NCBI GenBank assembly: GCA_039881145.1
Contig: JAYKKI010000016.1
Coordinates: 13,088,501-13,152,500, forward strand
Length of the DNA: 64,000 nucleotides
From: Druceiella hillmani
Lineage: Eukaryota > Arthropoda > Insecta > Lepidoptera > Hepialidae
Direction of reading: 5' to 3'
Below the pieces are notes generated by a model that was not told where the DNA came from, made no database searches, and worked only from the letters and a program-made list of their open reading frames with translations. This document shows positions 11,350-23,700 of the stretch, in pieces (within the stretch, counting starts at the first letter, position 1; each line of letters starts with the position of its first letter). A program made the translations under genes and the position numbers.

Positions 11350-11660
11350 TAGTCCAAGAGCTGACCGCAAAAATATGATTAGGTAACAGGATAAAATGAT
11401 CTTAAAATGTTAATACACAAAGCGATAATGCAAAAAGTAATTTTGTGCCTGGGCGGATGACTTTTAATACTCTCACCACTAGTCACGCTGTTACTATGTA
11501 GGTTCAATTCTATCTTTTTTGGACAGAATTGAGCCCATGAGTAACAGCTTAAAATTACTACCAAAAGTTAGTATTTATAAAGTTACATCAAAAACATTTT
11601 TTGATACATTAAATCCTGTTACAACATCCGGTCACAGAAAGTCTTTTAAATTTGTCTGGA
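11350..11660 (+). repeat. Dispersed repeat, copy 1
   Basis: It matches the reverse complement of 13480-13765 through CTGACCGCAAAAATA, AACAGGATAAAAT, TTAATAC, TGGACAGAATTGA, AGTAACAGCTTAAAATTACTA and CATTAAATC. Copy 1 carries an extra stretch at about 11440-11510. Confidence 0.7.
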
Positions 11661-12427
11661 ACCTCACTATATCCATCGAGTAACAGGTTCAAATTATGAC
11701 TAAATTAAACCTTATACATTTTTCTAATGATGTATGCTTTACGTGCAATTTCTAATGTCATATGTTACATTTGAGTGTTTGGGAGTAAAGTGAACATTTA
11801 ATCCATAAGAATAAATAATAAGACAATTATTTTTAAAAAACTAATATAATTATTGATATTTTACAAATTATACACACATAATTAAACTAAATCACCCTTT
11901 CTAATACTTATAACTGAAAGAATAAAAGGATAGGAACTTCGTGTTTTAATAACTACTTATTTTTAATTTTACAAATCATCATCTTAATTAACATCATCAA
12001 TACCAATTTTATCAAATGCTGTTTTTTTGTCTATCTCTACCGTGACAATGTACAACCGCATTGTTCAGGTAATTCTTTAATGCAATTTATTTCTGTAGCA
12101 TTTTGCTGCATTGCCGTCACATAAATTGCAGGTACTAGAAATATCCCTTTCTTCTATTATTTTCAAGTTTTGTAAAAGTGCTAATATAATTTTTGTTCGT
12201 ATGCTATGACTCATCGTCCAAAGTTGTTTCGTGGAGGTAGAATTGGCAGAATTTACTAAAAATACATTTACTAAATATATATACCGTATAAAAAACTATG
12301 CAGTTTTATCGTGCGCTCCTGGCAAACTTAACTTTTCATTATTCAGTTGTTTACATCAATAACATTTTTTTGGAAATCGAGATTAGGGATAAAAAATGGT
12401 ACAAAGGTTTATGACAATTGAATAATG
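11661..12427. other. No gene identified
   Basis: AT-rich. At 12370-12407 it holds one of two direct copies of a roughly 38-bp segment (GGAAATCGAGATTAGGGATA and onward); the other is at 13869-13907. Confidence 0.5.
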
Positions 12428-13036
12428 CAATTTGCCAAGCTGATATCCAATGCAAGACTCGTGGAACCAACGGTTGCATGATGCACATAGCAACTCAACA
12501 ATATTCAAATTTCTGTCTTTGCCACTGAAATGAAAAAAAAACATTGTTATGAAATGAAAATAAAATTCGAAGTCTATACGTCACTCAAAACTGTCGATCG
12601 CGTTTACCGCCAAAATCAAGGTGTTTCGTTTTTCTACAAATTCTAAAAAAAAAGAAATGGAAAATTTAATTTCTGATCATTTTCTGGACTTTTCTATAAA
12701 CGTAAGTACAAAGAAGTCTTTATATTTAGAATGCACTACAGGGAAGCAGTGATGCAAATAACGCAACTTTAACTCACCAGTGGCAATTTCCTTGTTGTTC
12801 GGAACTTCTACTCGTTCTCACAGATTTTTCTACAATCTCCGACACCTTTTGTTTATCGCTTTTCCCATTTTTATTAGAATTATCCCCATCTCCCATATTC
12901 CGAAGCTCTTCAGTATTGTAACCGCTCGTCATATTGGTAGCTACTCGTAGCACTTGCAAGTTTTTTTTATATAAATACACCCATAAGTACGATTTATTTT
13001 AAGACAACTTTTTCAATAGAAAACTCTTAAATAGAC
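12428..13036 (-). pseudogene. Inverted partial copy of Ash2 exon 1, intron 1 and part of exon 2
   Basis: The reverse complement matches 15061-15659 along its whole length. It covers the 5' flank, exon 1, donor GTGAGT, intron 1, acceptor TTTCAG and exon 2 as far as YQLGKL, where homology stops abruptly. The exon 1 copy (12778-12932) has no stop or frameshift. It differs at RTSRSS for RTSRTS and at GNCH for GNCY. Intron 1 differs by scattered substitutions and small indels, so the two arms are roughly 93-95% alike by eye. It lacks the rest of the gene, so it cannot encode ASH2. Transcribed on its own strand it would give RNA antisense to Ash2 exons 1-2. It is either a local inverted duplication or a mis-joined allele. 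Confidence 0.93.
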
Positions 13037-13479
13037 CCATAAGTACGCCAATAAGCACGATTTATTTATAAAAATAAATAGAAAACTCTTAAATAGACCC
13101 ATAAGTATACGATATCTAACGACAAATGTACATCTATAGGCTGAATATTTGCTACTAGCGTATTGAGAATATCTTTCAAATCTTTTAAGAAAATGTCACG
13201 ATTGAGAAAATGTCATATTGTGTTAAAATTCTTTTTCAAAACCTATTTGCCTAATATAGAGCGCAGAATTTTTTTAAAGCCGTAAAAAGCTATATACTCA
13301 AATGTAATACATATACAATATTAGAAATTGCACGTTATTTTCAAGAATTTCTAGTTTTGTGTTAGTCGCTTCTGACAGGCTTAGACGTGGCAAAAAGCAT
13401 ATCAGTATAATTAGAAAAGAGTATAAATTATAATTTGGATAATCTGAAGCTGTTAATCGAGGTAAGGGTCCAAAACCAT

Positions 13480-13765
13480 TTTAGAAAACTTTTGTGTCCG
13501 AATATTGTAGCAAGATTTAATGCAGCACAAAAATTATTTTGGATATAACTTTATGAAACAAGTTTTTCGTAGTAATTTTAAGCTGTTACTTCATGACATC
13601 AATTCTGTCCACAAAATTTACTAGGACCACTTCTAGCATAAAATGTTATTTAACAATTTCCGTCTAGACAACTTTTTGTATTGCCGTTTTATGTATTAAT
13701 ATTTTAAGAAATTTTTATCCTATTACGAGTACCTCATTGGCTCGTATTTTTGCGGTCAGTTTTCT
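13480..13765 (-). repeat. Dispersed repeat, copy 2 (inverted)
   Basis: Inverted relative to 11350-11660. The pair brackets the inverted Ash2 exon 1 copy. It ends against the hairpin at 13767-13818. Confidence 0.7.
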
Positions 13766-13766
13766 A

Positions 13767-13818
13767 GTATATGATCTGTGCAGCTTTCTCTCTATATGTT
13801 CAGTCACAGATCATATAC
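13767..13818. repeat. Hairpin, 14-bp perfect arms
   Basis: GTATATGATCTGTG at 13767-13780 is repeated inverted at 13805-13818 with a 24-nt loop. Confidence 0.8.
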
Positions 13819-14866
13819 TTGTCAGTCATCATGGAATTCAATTATGGAAGGCTAATGTTGCCAGTTCCATTTGGAAATCGAGATTAGGGATAAAAAATGG
13901 TACAAAGGATTAAAAATGAGGAAATAAAGGAAAAACAGTTTTCAATCGTTGAATAATAATTTGCACCTACTTATTTATATTTAACAATCAAAGTACTTAC
14001 ATTGATACTCAACAGTATTTTAGTTTGACCACGTACGTATCTAAATACACTAATCATAATATAACGTGTAAAATAAACCATTGATTATATCATTTTAACG
14101 CTAAAATGGCAAGAAAAAACATTTAAAAAAATAAACAGGTTAGATGATAGAGGGGCAGAAGAAATAGAATTAAGGCGAAAATGCAATCGCATTTAGAGAC
14201 TCGCTTCCAAGATCTGTAAAATTTTGAATCGTTAGTAGTGTCAATTAGAAATGGAGGCGTATTTTTATAATGAATAGACTAATCAGAACTAAGAACCATG
14301 ACATAATGAAGAATAGTTTCTGATGGTTAGCTGACTGAAAGAGAAATTCATCCAATATATATGAGCATTAAAACAATGTAAATACTAAAATGCTGATGAA
14401 CACTAAAACTAATAATGCGGAAAGCAATACTAAGTTATAATGCGGATGATGACAATGTTGAGTATTTGCCCATTGCGTTTTTATAATTCATATATTTATC
14501 AAACTATCTCCCTATTGATTTTAAAGCTGATTTGTCGTCACACAATGACTTATCTTTTTACATAATTTTTTTGTTGGAATTCAATAAGTATAAAAAAGGA
14601 AGGAAAAATTCGGTCCTTTTTTATATTGGAAAAATGTTACTGCTGTCATTTAATTGGCTTGTTCTGTACTAAGTTTTAAACAATTTTTTTGCTTTATTTG
14701 TTAAATATCATAAAATAGTTAACGCTTAAAATCTATCAAGAGACGTGCTCTAACCATGCATAATAAAACGAATTAATTTTTATAGTAAATTCCAGTATCT
14801 AAATAAAAAAATTGTATATTTACTTCAATTTTCTATTAATACTGCCATCTGTGGAAGGAATGTATA

Positions 14867-14929
14867 ATCATTACAACGGCATAAACCGCCGTTTAACACA
14901 TAAATGGCGGTTTATGCCGTTGTAATGAT
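14867..14929. repeat. Perfect hairpin, 24-bp arms, 15-nt loop
   Basis: Arms 14867-14890 and 14906-14929 are exact inverted copies (starting ATCATTACAACGG). G+C content is well above the surroundings. It lies about 240 bp upstream of the Ash2 start. Confidence 0.95.
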
Positions 14930-15164
14930 CTGTGATGTAGATGTCACTCCAAACAATCAACGGTTTGTAAAATAATAACATAACATACTTCTAAATTGGC
15001 GTCTGCTGTCAAACTTTTAGACAATATTGACCTGAAGATGCATTTTAATTTGGTTTCAAAGTCTATTTAAGAATTTTCTATTGAAAACGTTGTCTTAAAA
15101 TAAATCGTACTTATGGGTGTATTTATATAAAAAAAACCTGCAAGTGCTACGAGTAGCTACCAAT

Positions 15165-15319
15165 ATGACGAGCGGTTACAATACTGAAGAGCTTCGGAAT
15201 ATGGGAGATGGGGATAATTCTAATAAAAATGGGAAAAGCGATAAACAAAAGGTGTCGGAGATTGTAGAGAAATCTGTGAGAACGAGTAGAACTTCCGAAC
15301 AACAAGGAAATTGCTACTG
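15165..15319 (+). CDS. Ash2: Ash2 coding exon 1
   Basis: It encodes [14 protein letters not shown] through QQGNCY and leaves two bases (TG) of a Cys codon before donor GTGAGT. It is acidic and polar with Lys/Ser/Asn-rich stretches and ends in the first Zn ligand. A second in-frame ATG 12 codons later is an alternative start. This exon also exists as an inverted copy at 12778-12932. Confidence 0.93.
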
Positions 15320-18300
15320 GTGAGTAAGAGTTGCGTTATTTACATCACTGGTCTCCTGGAGTGCATTCTAAATATAAAGACTTCTTTGTACATACGTTTA
15401 TATAAATGATCAGAAATTAAATTTTCCAATTTCTTTTTTTTAGAATTTGTAGTAAAATGAACACACCTTGATTTTGGCGGTAAACGCGATCGATAGTTTT
15501 GAGTGACGTATAGACTTCGAATTCTATTTTCATTTCATAACAATGTTTTTTTTTCATTTCAGTGGCAAAGACAGAAATTTGAATATTGTTGAGTTGCTAT
15601 GTGCATCATGCAACCGTTGGTTCCACGAATCTTGCATTGGATATCAGCTTGGCAAATTGGTGCCATTTATGACAAACTATTTATTTATTTGCAAAAATTG
15701 TTCACCAACCGGACTAGAAACTTTTAAGAAGAATCAAGCACGTATGTACTTTGATTTTTCTATTTGGCGTGGCATTGTCTTTATATTTTTCTACTTTGAC
15801 TTAATATTTAATATATTTCAGCGTTTCCCCAAATGTGTGTTACGGCTATTGCAAATATACAGCAGGAAAGTGCTAAAGAAGGAACAAACAAAGTTATGTT
15901 CAGTAAAGATAGAGAAATTATACCATATATAGACCAATATTGGGAAGCAATGACTACTATGCCTAGAAGGTAAGTTAACCGTGAAATGTTATAAAATATG
16001 CAGTTTGTATGTCTTTTTAGTTTGCGTCTAATAGTTTTGTCTTGGTTTATTTATTTTCTGTTTCAATACATTTACTAGGTAACAATTAAGATTTTGCGGA
16101 ACCAGATTTTTTAATTCCTTATAAAAAAATAAAAAATCTAATTTTCAAGTTTAGAATATTGAATGTCATAATAAGTGTCACTTTCAAGATAGTTCTTTAA
16201 AAAGAAATAATTTTGCATGTAATAAAATTGGTTAATTAATGTAATTCTTACATTTATTTTAGAGTGACGCTATCATGGTACTCGACGGTGCAAAGAGCTT
16301 TGATCAAAGATATCCATATATTATTCTTGTATGAAGAAGATCCATTGAATGGGCCAATGTTTGGACTTGTATGCACAGATTTGACTGTAATAAAACCAAA
16401 TTATGAAGCCATGATTAAAGGTGGACAGTTAAAAGTAACTGATATGGGCATCGCACATAGTAAGTAAATAAAATATTTTTATTTGACGTTTGAAAATTGT
16501 TGCTATAGGGACCATGTAAAACGCCATTAGCACTTCTGGTTGTAAGTTAATAAGCACTTGGTTACCATAATGTCAATTTTTCATGAATATTACGCTATTA
16601 GAAATTATGCGTAATATTTTTATCCTCAAAAGAATTGAAATAAATTCAATATAAAATGCCTAGTTTTTCAAAAATATAGTAATATATTCTTTATAATGTA
16701 AAAATATAGTAATATATAGGTTTTAATCTGTCAATGAGCTCATTTTTTACATTACTATTTACTGTCATGTACATACAATCCTCCCAAATACCAAAATCTG
16801 TATTTTAATGTAAATGCTAATTTCCTAGTAAAATCTTTGTCATCAAATTTGAAAAAATTATTTAATTTGCGATGTTTAAAATCAATAATGGTTTGGTTTC
16901 GGCAATTGAATTTATTAATGAAAGCTTGATCAGAAATTTTAATTTCTGTTAAATTCTGTCTCATTGTTATGTGGTCATTTACTCAATAAAATAGTTCCTT
17001 CATTTCACTAGTAGTTTTTCATATTGCACTAGTAAACGCTTGAAGGGCAAAGCCTATTCTTTTTTTAAAAAGCAAAATATTGTAACGGCATTGCCAGAAT
17101 GGTAATCAAATGTTTTTATTTTCATCACTAATGGTACTGTGAAAGTTTATTTACTCGCATGGTCCTTCTATGGTTGTCATTGTTTTCATAAAATCATTGT
17201 TTCAAATAAAATTATTTAAACCAAAAAACAAGTAATGTTTCTTGCTATTTTAAACATTGAGGTACTATTTGAAAAGAGGCGGAGGTATTATTTGCATTGA
17301 GATGCAATATTGCAGTCTAATTGCGGTCCAGGTTGCGTAAGTTGCTCACGAGCATTTGACGTGTCTACAAGTTTTAACAATTTGCACAGATATTCCAAAA
17401 TGCCAGTGTGTGTCACAAGATACTGTAGAAATGATACTAGAAAAATGTTAGAGAGCAATGGAGGAAAATAGATTATGTAAATATTAATTTTTGGGATGAT
17501 TTTTTAAAAATTTATTATATTTATTTATTGACAATAACGCCTATTTGTCACACATAAACCTGCCTGCATTTGCCAATCAGTGGGAAAGTGTGGGATAATC
17601 AGTGCGAAAAGGTAAACACTACTTCCTCCTTTCACTTCTCAATCTGAGTGTACCGAAATAAACAGCCTTGCTGGACATAATTGGAAAAATATAGATATTG
17701 CCGAATGATTAATTGAATACAACTGTAAATCCATATTCTTTAAATGTCTCTATGCAAGTAATACCTCATTGATTTTGAAACAAGTTCTTGTTATATATTT
17801 TGGGTCATTGTATCTAGAGATTTATGAACAAATTGTGCCCTTTATAAGAAGATTGTTCAATGTTTTTATTTGAATAGAATGAAAATTTGAATAATGTTTA
17901 GAGGGTCTGATAATTTAATTGAACACAAAATTTATTAAAAGTTCTTTTACCTAATGAATTATATTCTGTAATGAATCACTTTTTATTTTATGATGACTCA
18001 CTTTTTTTTCCCTATGCACTTAAATCTGATCAATTTAACTTTTGACTGTCATTGTCGATAGTCAAACTCGTAATTTGTTTCATCATGTTTTAATTACCTG
18101 CTAAAATTACTTAAAATAATATTTAAGTCATTCAAAACAATAAAATAGATTTAATCTTTTCACTGTGCATTTGAAACTGTCTGGGCAGTATTATTTTTTT
18201 TCATAAGTAATTATTGATAGTACAAGACGACTTAAGAGATATCCAAAAACAATAAGCGTGCTTAGGGTAATGCACTACAAATCAGAGAAACCTGACAAGG

Positions 18301-20583
18301 ACACTTGGAATTTATGCTAAACTAAATTATGCTGATCTTTAGAACTGTCCTAAAGATTTTAAATTATATTGTTTCTATTAATAAAAATGGGAAAATTCAC
18401 TTGTAAAGTGTGTTGCTACCATTAGTGATAATATTATTATTTCATTTTATTGTTTTATTTATAAGTTATATTCAAACCATGTATTGTATATTTAAATGCA
18501 ACAGATGGCATGCCAATATCTAACAAAACAACACAAACATCGGTTTGAAAAATTTGTTAAATTTTTCCAGATTTTACCTATATTTTCCTATTTTTTAGCA
18601 ATATAAAAAATACTTTTTATGGGGAGTTTCGTTATATACATATGTATGGCTGAGTTCTTTTAAGTAGTTTCCATTCCAATTTGAGTGGACATGCACTTTT
18701 CTTTATTTGGAATAAAACCAGTGGAGTAGAAATTATTTTTATAGAATTTATATATTTTAGGTTTTTTAAGAAACATGGAAAAAAATTTATTAAAGAGACA
18801 TATCATTATTCTTAACAAAGGGGGAGTGTGTGTGAAATAAGATAATTATCTTTTGGTGATAGATATTGGTCTATATTTCTATAAATACCTTGATCTTGTT
18901 AATGTAGATTAGGTAGCAATAACAAAGTGCTCCGTTGCACTTATATGCTGATATAGCCCCCTTGCATCTTGTAAGGATCCTCTGTTAGCGCTAGGATGGA
19001 ATTAACATCAAAAATGTGGCATATCACGAGATACTAATATGTGACCCATCAGTATGTTCTAAAACAGAGATAAAAAGTTGGGTCGCAGCGGATCAAACGG
19101 TGAGTAAATGTCGAAATACAATTTCAATTGGAATTTGGTTATGACATGCATTATCTTTAGGTCTAGGTGTCATTTGATATTAATATAACAGATGATCTGT
19201 CTTAAAAATTATGCTGCACATGAATTTTTCTTTGAGTATGTTGTTTTGTGTTACAAATACTCTCAAGAATCCAAATTTTAAGGCAGAGCTTGTCAATTAA
19301 AATACACTTTATTCCCTTCGTAAGGTAGAGTTAGTCAATTAAAACACACGGTATTACGGTTCCTTAGATAATAGAGACCCTATAATTTTGTCATATTTGC
19401 CTGTCCGTTTGGCCTATATGTATATCGTAGTATCATAAATATAGACATAAAAAGAAACGATTTTTTAATTTTCTTTGAAGTACCTTTCTCTCATGCTTCG
19501 TGTTTGGGGATAAACAACTTTTTTCTCACAAACTCCATAAAGTGGAGTGTCATTGAAAAGATCTTTTAAAATGCAAAACAAAATCTCTGGTAATATTTTT
19601 AATACGGCACCTTTTATGAGTCTCCAAAGAGTTTGACGATGTCCCTTGCTTAATTTTTGAACTGCATATTTAGAACATTTTCAAAAATTTAGATAACGGT
19701 ATTTATAATGCACTTCAATGTGAATTTAGTTAGATTAACTTGTATTACTAAATTAAAGAGAGATTGGCATTTATTTTTCTTGCACCTGTGGGAGATATAT
19801 GGGGATTATATACTATATTGCCAGTTCATAAAAAAAATTCCTGTATGTTTTTCTATAGTTTTCTACTAATTTGGAATTGTCTATTCTATACAACTAGGAA
19901 TTTTAGAAATGTGTATTATTTTTATATTACATTTTGAGTATACCATATGTAAAAGTTATGAACCTTATTAGTCTCGCTTGTCAGTATATCCATCTGTCTG
20001 TTACTAGGAAGTATCTTTAAGTGTTTATACTTACTTGGTGGTGAACTTTTAAAAATTTTAAATATTAAGAATCATTTGCGTTTTGAAGCAGTGAATAAGA
20101 TAAACTCTTATTCATAACATATTGATGTTAAACTTTCTAACATCTTTTTACAATTGTGACATTTTCTGACAGTTTTATTATGTAGTATAATTAGTCACAC
20201 AGTCAATTTCTAAATTATAAGTGCCTGCATTATTTATTTCATGCAATATTTTGCCATATTTTAGGCTTCTTATTTTAAAGCCACTTCATTTATAAATAAT
20301 ACATAATTCACATATTATGCAAATAGCCTGACATATTTTAAACAGTATATCAGTCATATTTTAAATTTGCAAATGAATGTAGATTTTTGTGTGTGTGTCT
20401 GGGTTGTACTTAGTGTTTTTTTTTGCATTTTGATGAAAAATGAATATAATAGTTTTTATGACTATTATAACAATAAAATTGTTTTTGACTAGGCAGTTAA
20501 AGTGATTGTCATTTATCTTTAATAATATTTTATGAAAATATTATTAAAGATAAATACTATTAGTATTTTCAAAATGTGAAAGA

Positions 20584-20646
<63 letters not shown>

Positions 20647-20673
20647 TGTAAATATATGTGTGGGTGTGTGTCT

Positions 20674-20717
<44 letters not shown>

Positions 20718-23700
20718 AGGAATAGGCAAGGACATAGGGTGGTAGAAAATTAATTGAAAAAGAAACTAAAGCTACTGTTTTGGAGATGAGTACGAAGAGA
20801 GATTTTAAAATGCGTGTAAAGTTAAACATGGCCTTGATGGCTGATAACGTGATATATATAGACAGTAGGCAAAAAAAAACTTTATGTATTTTGTACAAAA
20901 TATAAAGTTATACTATTTCAAAGCATAACCTCTAGCTATTTGTCATATTAAAAATGAGTAGGTCAATATATCATTGGTGATATTTATATTCATTCAGGAA
21001 AATGAAAATAAAATTTCCAAGAGGGGCAAAAAAGTTTTCTTTATTTCAGCATTGCAGCAAAAAATGTAATAAAAAAACTAGTAAACAATAGTGTTGAAAG
21101 GGAAGATATTATAATTTTTGGAATGATGTGCTGTATTTGCTAATTGTTTAAAATTTGTTACAAATTAAACTTATTCAACAAGAAAATCATTTAAAAACTG
21201 TTATTACATTATCACAATTTTATCGCCATTTGTAATCAAATTGTACGCAATGCAAAAACGAGGTTTGCATTGACCTTTTGCACGCATCACATATTTGCTA
21301 CATAGTTACAATATCAATGTTAAAAGTTTATTTGAACAATTCAATGATATTTCTAGGCTGTTAAATCTAATATAATAATATGACAAAATATTTCATGAAT
21401 TGATAAACACAAATGGCTATACTTAACTTAAAAATCGAATTCCACACCGACTGCGACAATTCGATAATTGACCTTATCGATCTTGATAACAATTTTCTAT
21501 TATAATATGAATTAATATAGAAAAAAGTAAAATATTTATAAAATAATATTCTTTACTTTGTAATATTATCAGTATATTCCAATAAATAATGAAGGGTATC
21601 ACACAATGCTAGTATTCACCTGTAGTCATGAAATTGTTTATAAATTTGTACATAACTACAAAGAAATTCAACATGAAGCTTCCTCTTCCAATTGAAAACA
21701 TGCACTAAGTACACACAAACATGTTAAGTAATAATATTTTCACTGAATAGCGGACTGGACTTGAGTTTGTATTGGTTTTAATGTCGCTCACCATCCATCT
21801 ATATACTTACACGTAGATATTGGTATCAATGATAAAAAATATGACTGATAAAAGTAAAGTTAAGACATTCATGCAAATAGTACACATCATATGGAGGAAT
21901 ATATGTATTGATTTGAAAACGAATTATGTAAAGTAATGATTGTTGGTGTCCATATTACGTTGCTTTGTTTAGTAATTTAATTCAACCTTGAACCCACTTG
22001 ATGGCTGGTATGTAGTTGATTTGGAATTTTGTTATTATATTTTGCACACATCATGTTAGCACATTTTAGAGAGTTGTATTATGTTGTTTCCCCATGAGAT
22101 ATTGATTTTTGGGTCACATAGAGCTAAATCAATACTAATGACAATTAAAATGCTGCCAAGAATACTTGACATTAGTTATTTCTGACACTATTTATTCTAT
22201 TAAATCAATTTTGAATTTAGTTTATATTATTGTATTTTCTAATTTAATTTTATTGAAATCATTTTCATTTTTACAATTTTTGTATTGACTTATTAATTCA
22301 CAAAGTTGAAAATATTTTTCACACTTTTTCATATATAGAAAAATTGTGCAGAATGTCTATTAGCTTACTTAACAATGAATTTTTATTATTGACTTTGAAC
22401 AAATATTTTATCAGACATCTTTCTTCTATTGTAAATCTATTTATAGCCATGACTAACATGCGCGGCGTTTAGTAATGTATACGACTAACAGCTACTTTCT
22501 GTGGAACGTTGTTTCCTTTTGATGACCTAGTTTTGATTGTACAATTACAGTTTGAGGATTTGACATAGTTAATTTAAGTGTATTAAGTTTATTGGAATAT
22601 GTCGAAGATGTATGAATAATTTTAATGAAGTGGGTTTACTTTTTGGATTTATTTCTGTGTTATATGTTTTAATGAGGTGCTCTCTCTTCAGTGTCTCTTA
22701 TACTGCATATCAAAATTATCCTTTCACATTTCTCTGCCTGGTCAATTAACATCCATCTATATTAAACCCCTATCATTTTTACACTTTTTTATTATCCCCG
22801 CTGATTTGAAAAGATTAGAGAGTGATTTGAAAAGATAAAGTTTAATTAAAGAACATTGGAAAAGTTATTTCAAGAGAATGTTAAAATGAATGCAATTATC
22901 CAAGATTTTCTTTATTTTTTAATGTTCTATGATTCTACTTTAAGTTAATTTGAAATTTTATCTGCATTAATTTTTTTATGTCCAAAACTTTGCGTTTTGT
23001 ACGGAATATTGGTAAAGTGTATTAGTAATGTTACTTTCAACATACATATAGTTATGATAATATTTTTAATACGGCATCTTTTTTGCGTCCAAGTTTTCAG
23101 ATGTATTCACCTGCCATAGAATTTTGCAATTGCGGTTATTCTCAATAAACAGTGCGGTCAACCTCCTACTTAAGAATTCCCACAGTAGTAGTAGTAGTAA
23201 TACAAAGTAGTACAATTCGTTACTTAAAAAGCGCTTTATCTAATTTCGAAAATTAACTTTGGTAGCCAACGTATAGATATGTAAGAATCTATCAAATTAA
23301 CAGCGACTTCGCAGGGCAGGATGATTAGTCACTATAATAATTAAAGTTTATTACTTCAAAAAGTTTATTTGTAGCACAATATGACAAATTAAAATATTTG
23401 TTCATGACATTATAATGTGTTGTTTTTACATTACTTTTTTATAACTACAATGTATTATAAACAATTCTAGATCTAAAATTGGAAATATTAAAAAAAATTA
23501 AAGCCTGCAAATTATGTGTATTAATTTTAGTTAATTTTGAGGTAACGCTAATTAATAATTTCATGAGAGTCAATCAGTGCTCATTAACAGCGAGATTAAT
23601 TAGAATGAATTTCAATTGAAGTTTATATATAATTTAACTGAACATTTTAAATAATTTTTTAGAACTTTTTATATTTTGATCATACTAGCGATGAATTATT

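Larger units (their letters stand above)
13037..15060. other. Spacer between the two inverted Ash2 exon 1 arms
   Basis: About 2 kb with no gene. It starts with short repeats of a CCATAAGTA motif derived from the arm edge (13037-13110). It also holds a dispersed repeat copy at 13480-13765, a hairpin at 13767-13818, a second copy of the segment at 12370-12407 (here 13869-13907), and a perfect 24-bp-arm hairpin at 14867-14929. The Ash2 promoter presumably lies here or in the right arm, but no core promoter motif is distinct. Confidence 0.6.

Noticed and set aside
12774..12980. A second functional Ash2 gene on the minus strand
   Set aside because: Only exon 1 and part of exon 2 are present; no downstream exons follow on that strand.
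15117..15164. Upstream extension of Ash2 exon 1 from GTG
   Set aside because: No ATG; the same open extension occurs in the inverted copy and is probably 5' UTR.
20569..20898. 109-codon minus frame rich in Ile and Tyr
   Set aside because: It is translation of the TA microsatellites; no gene support.
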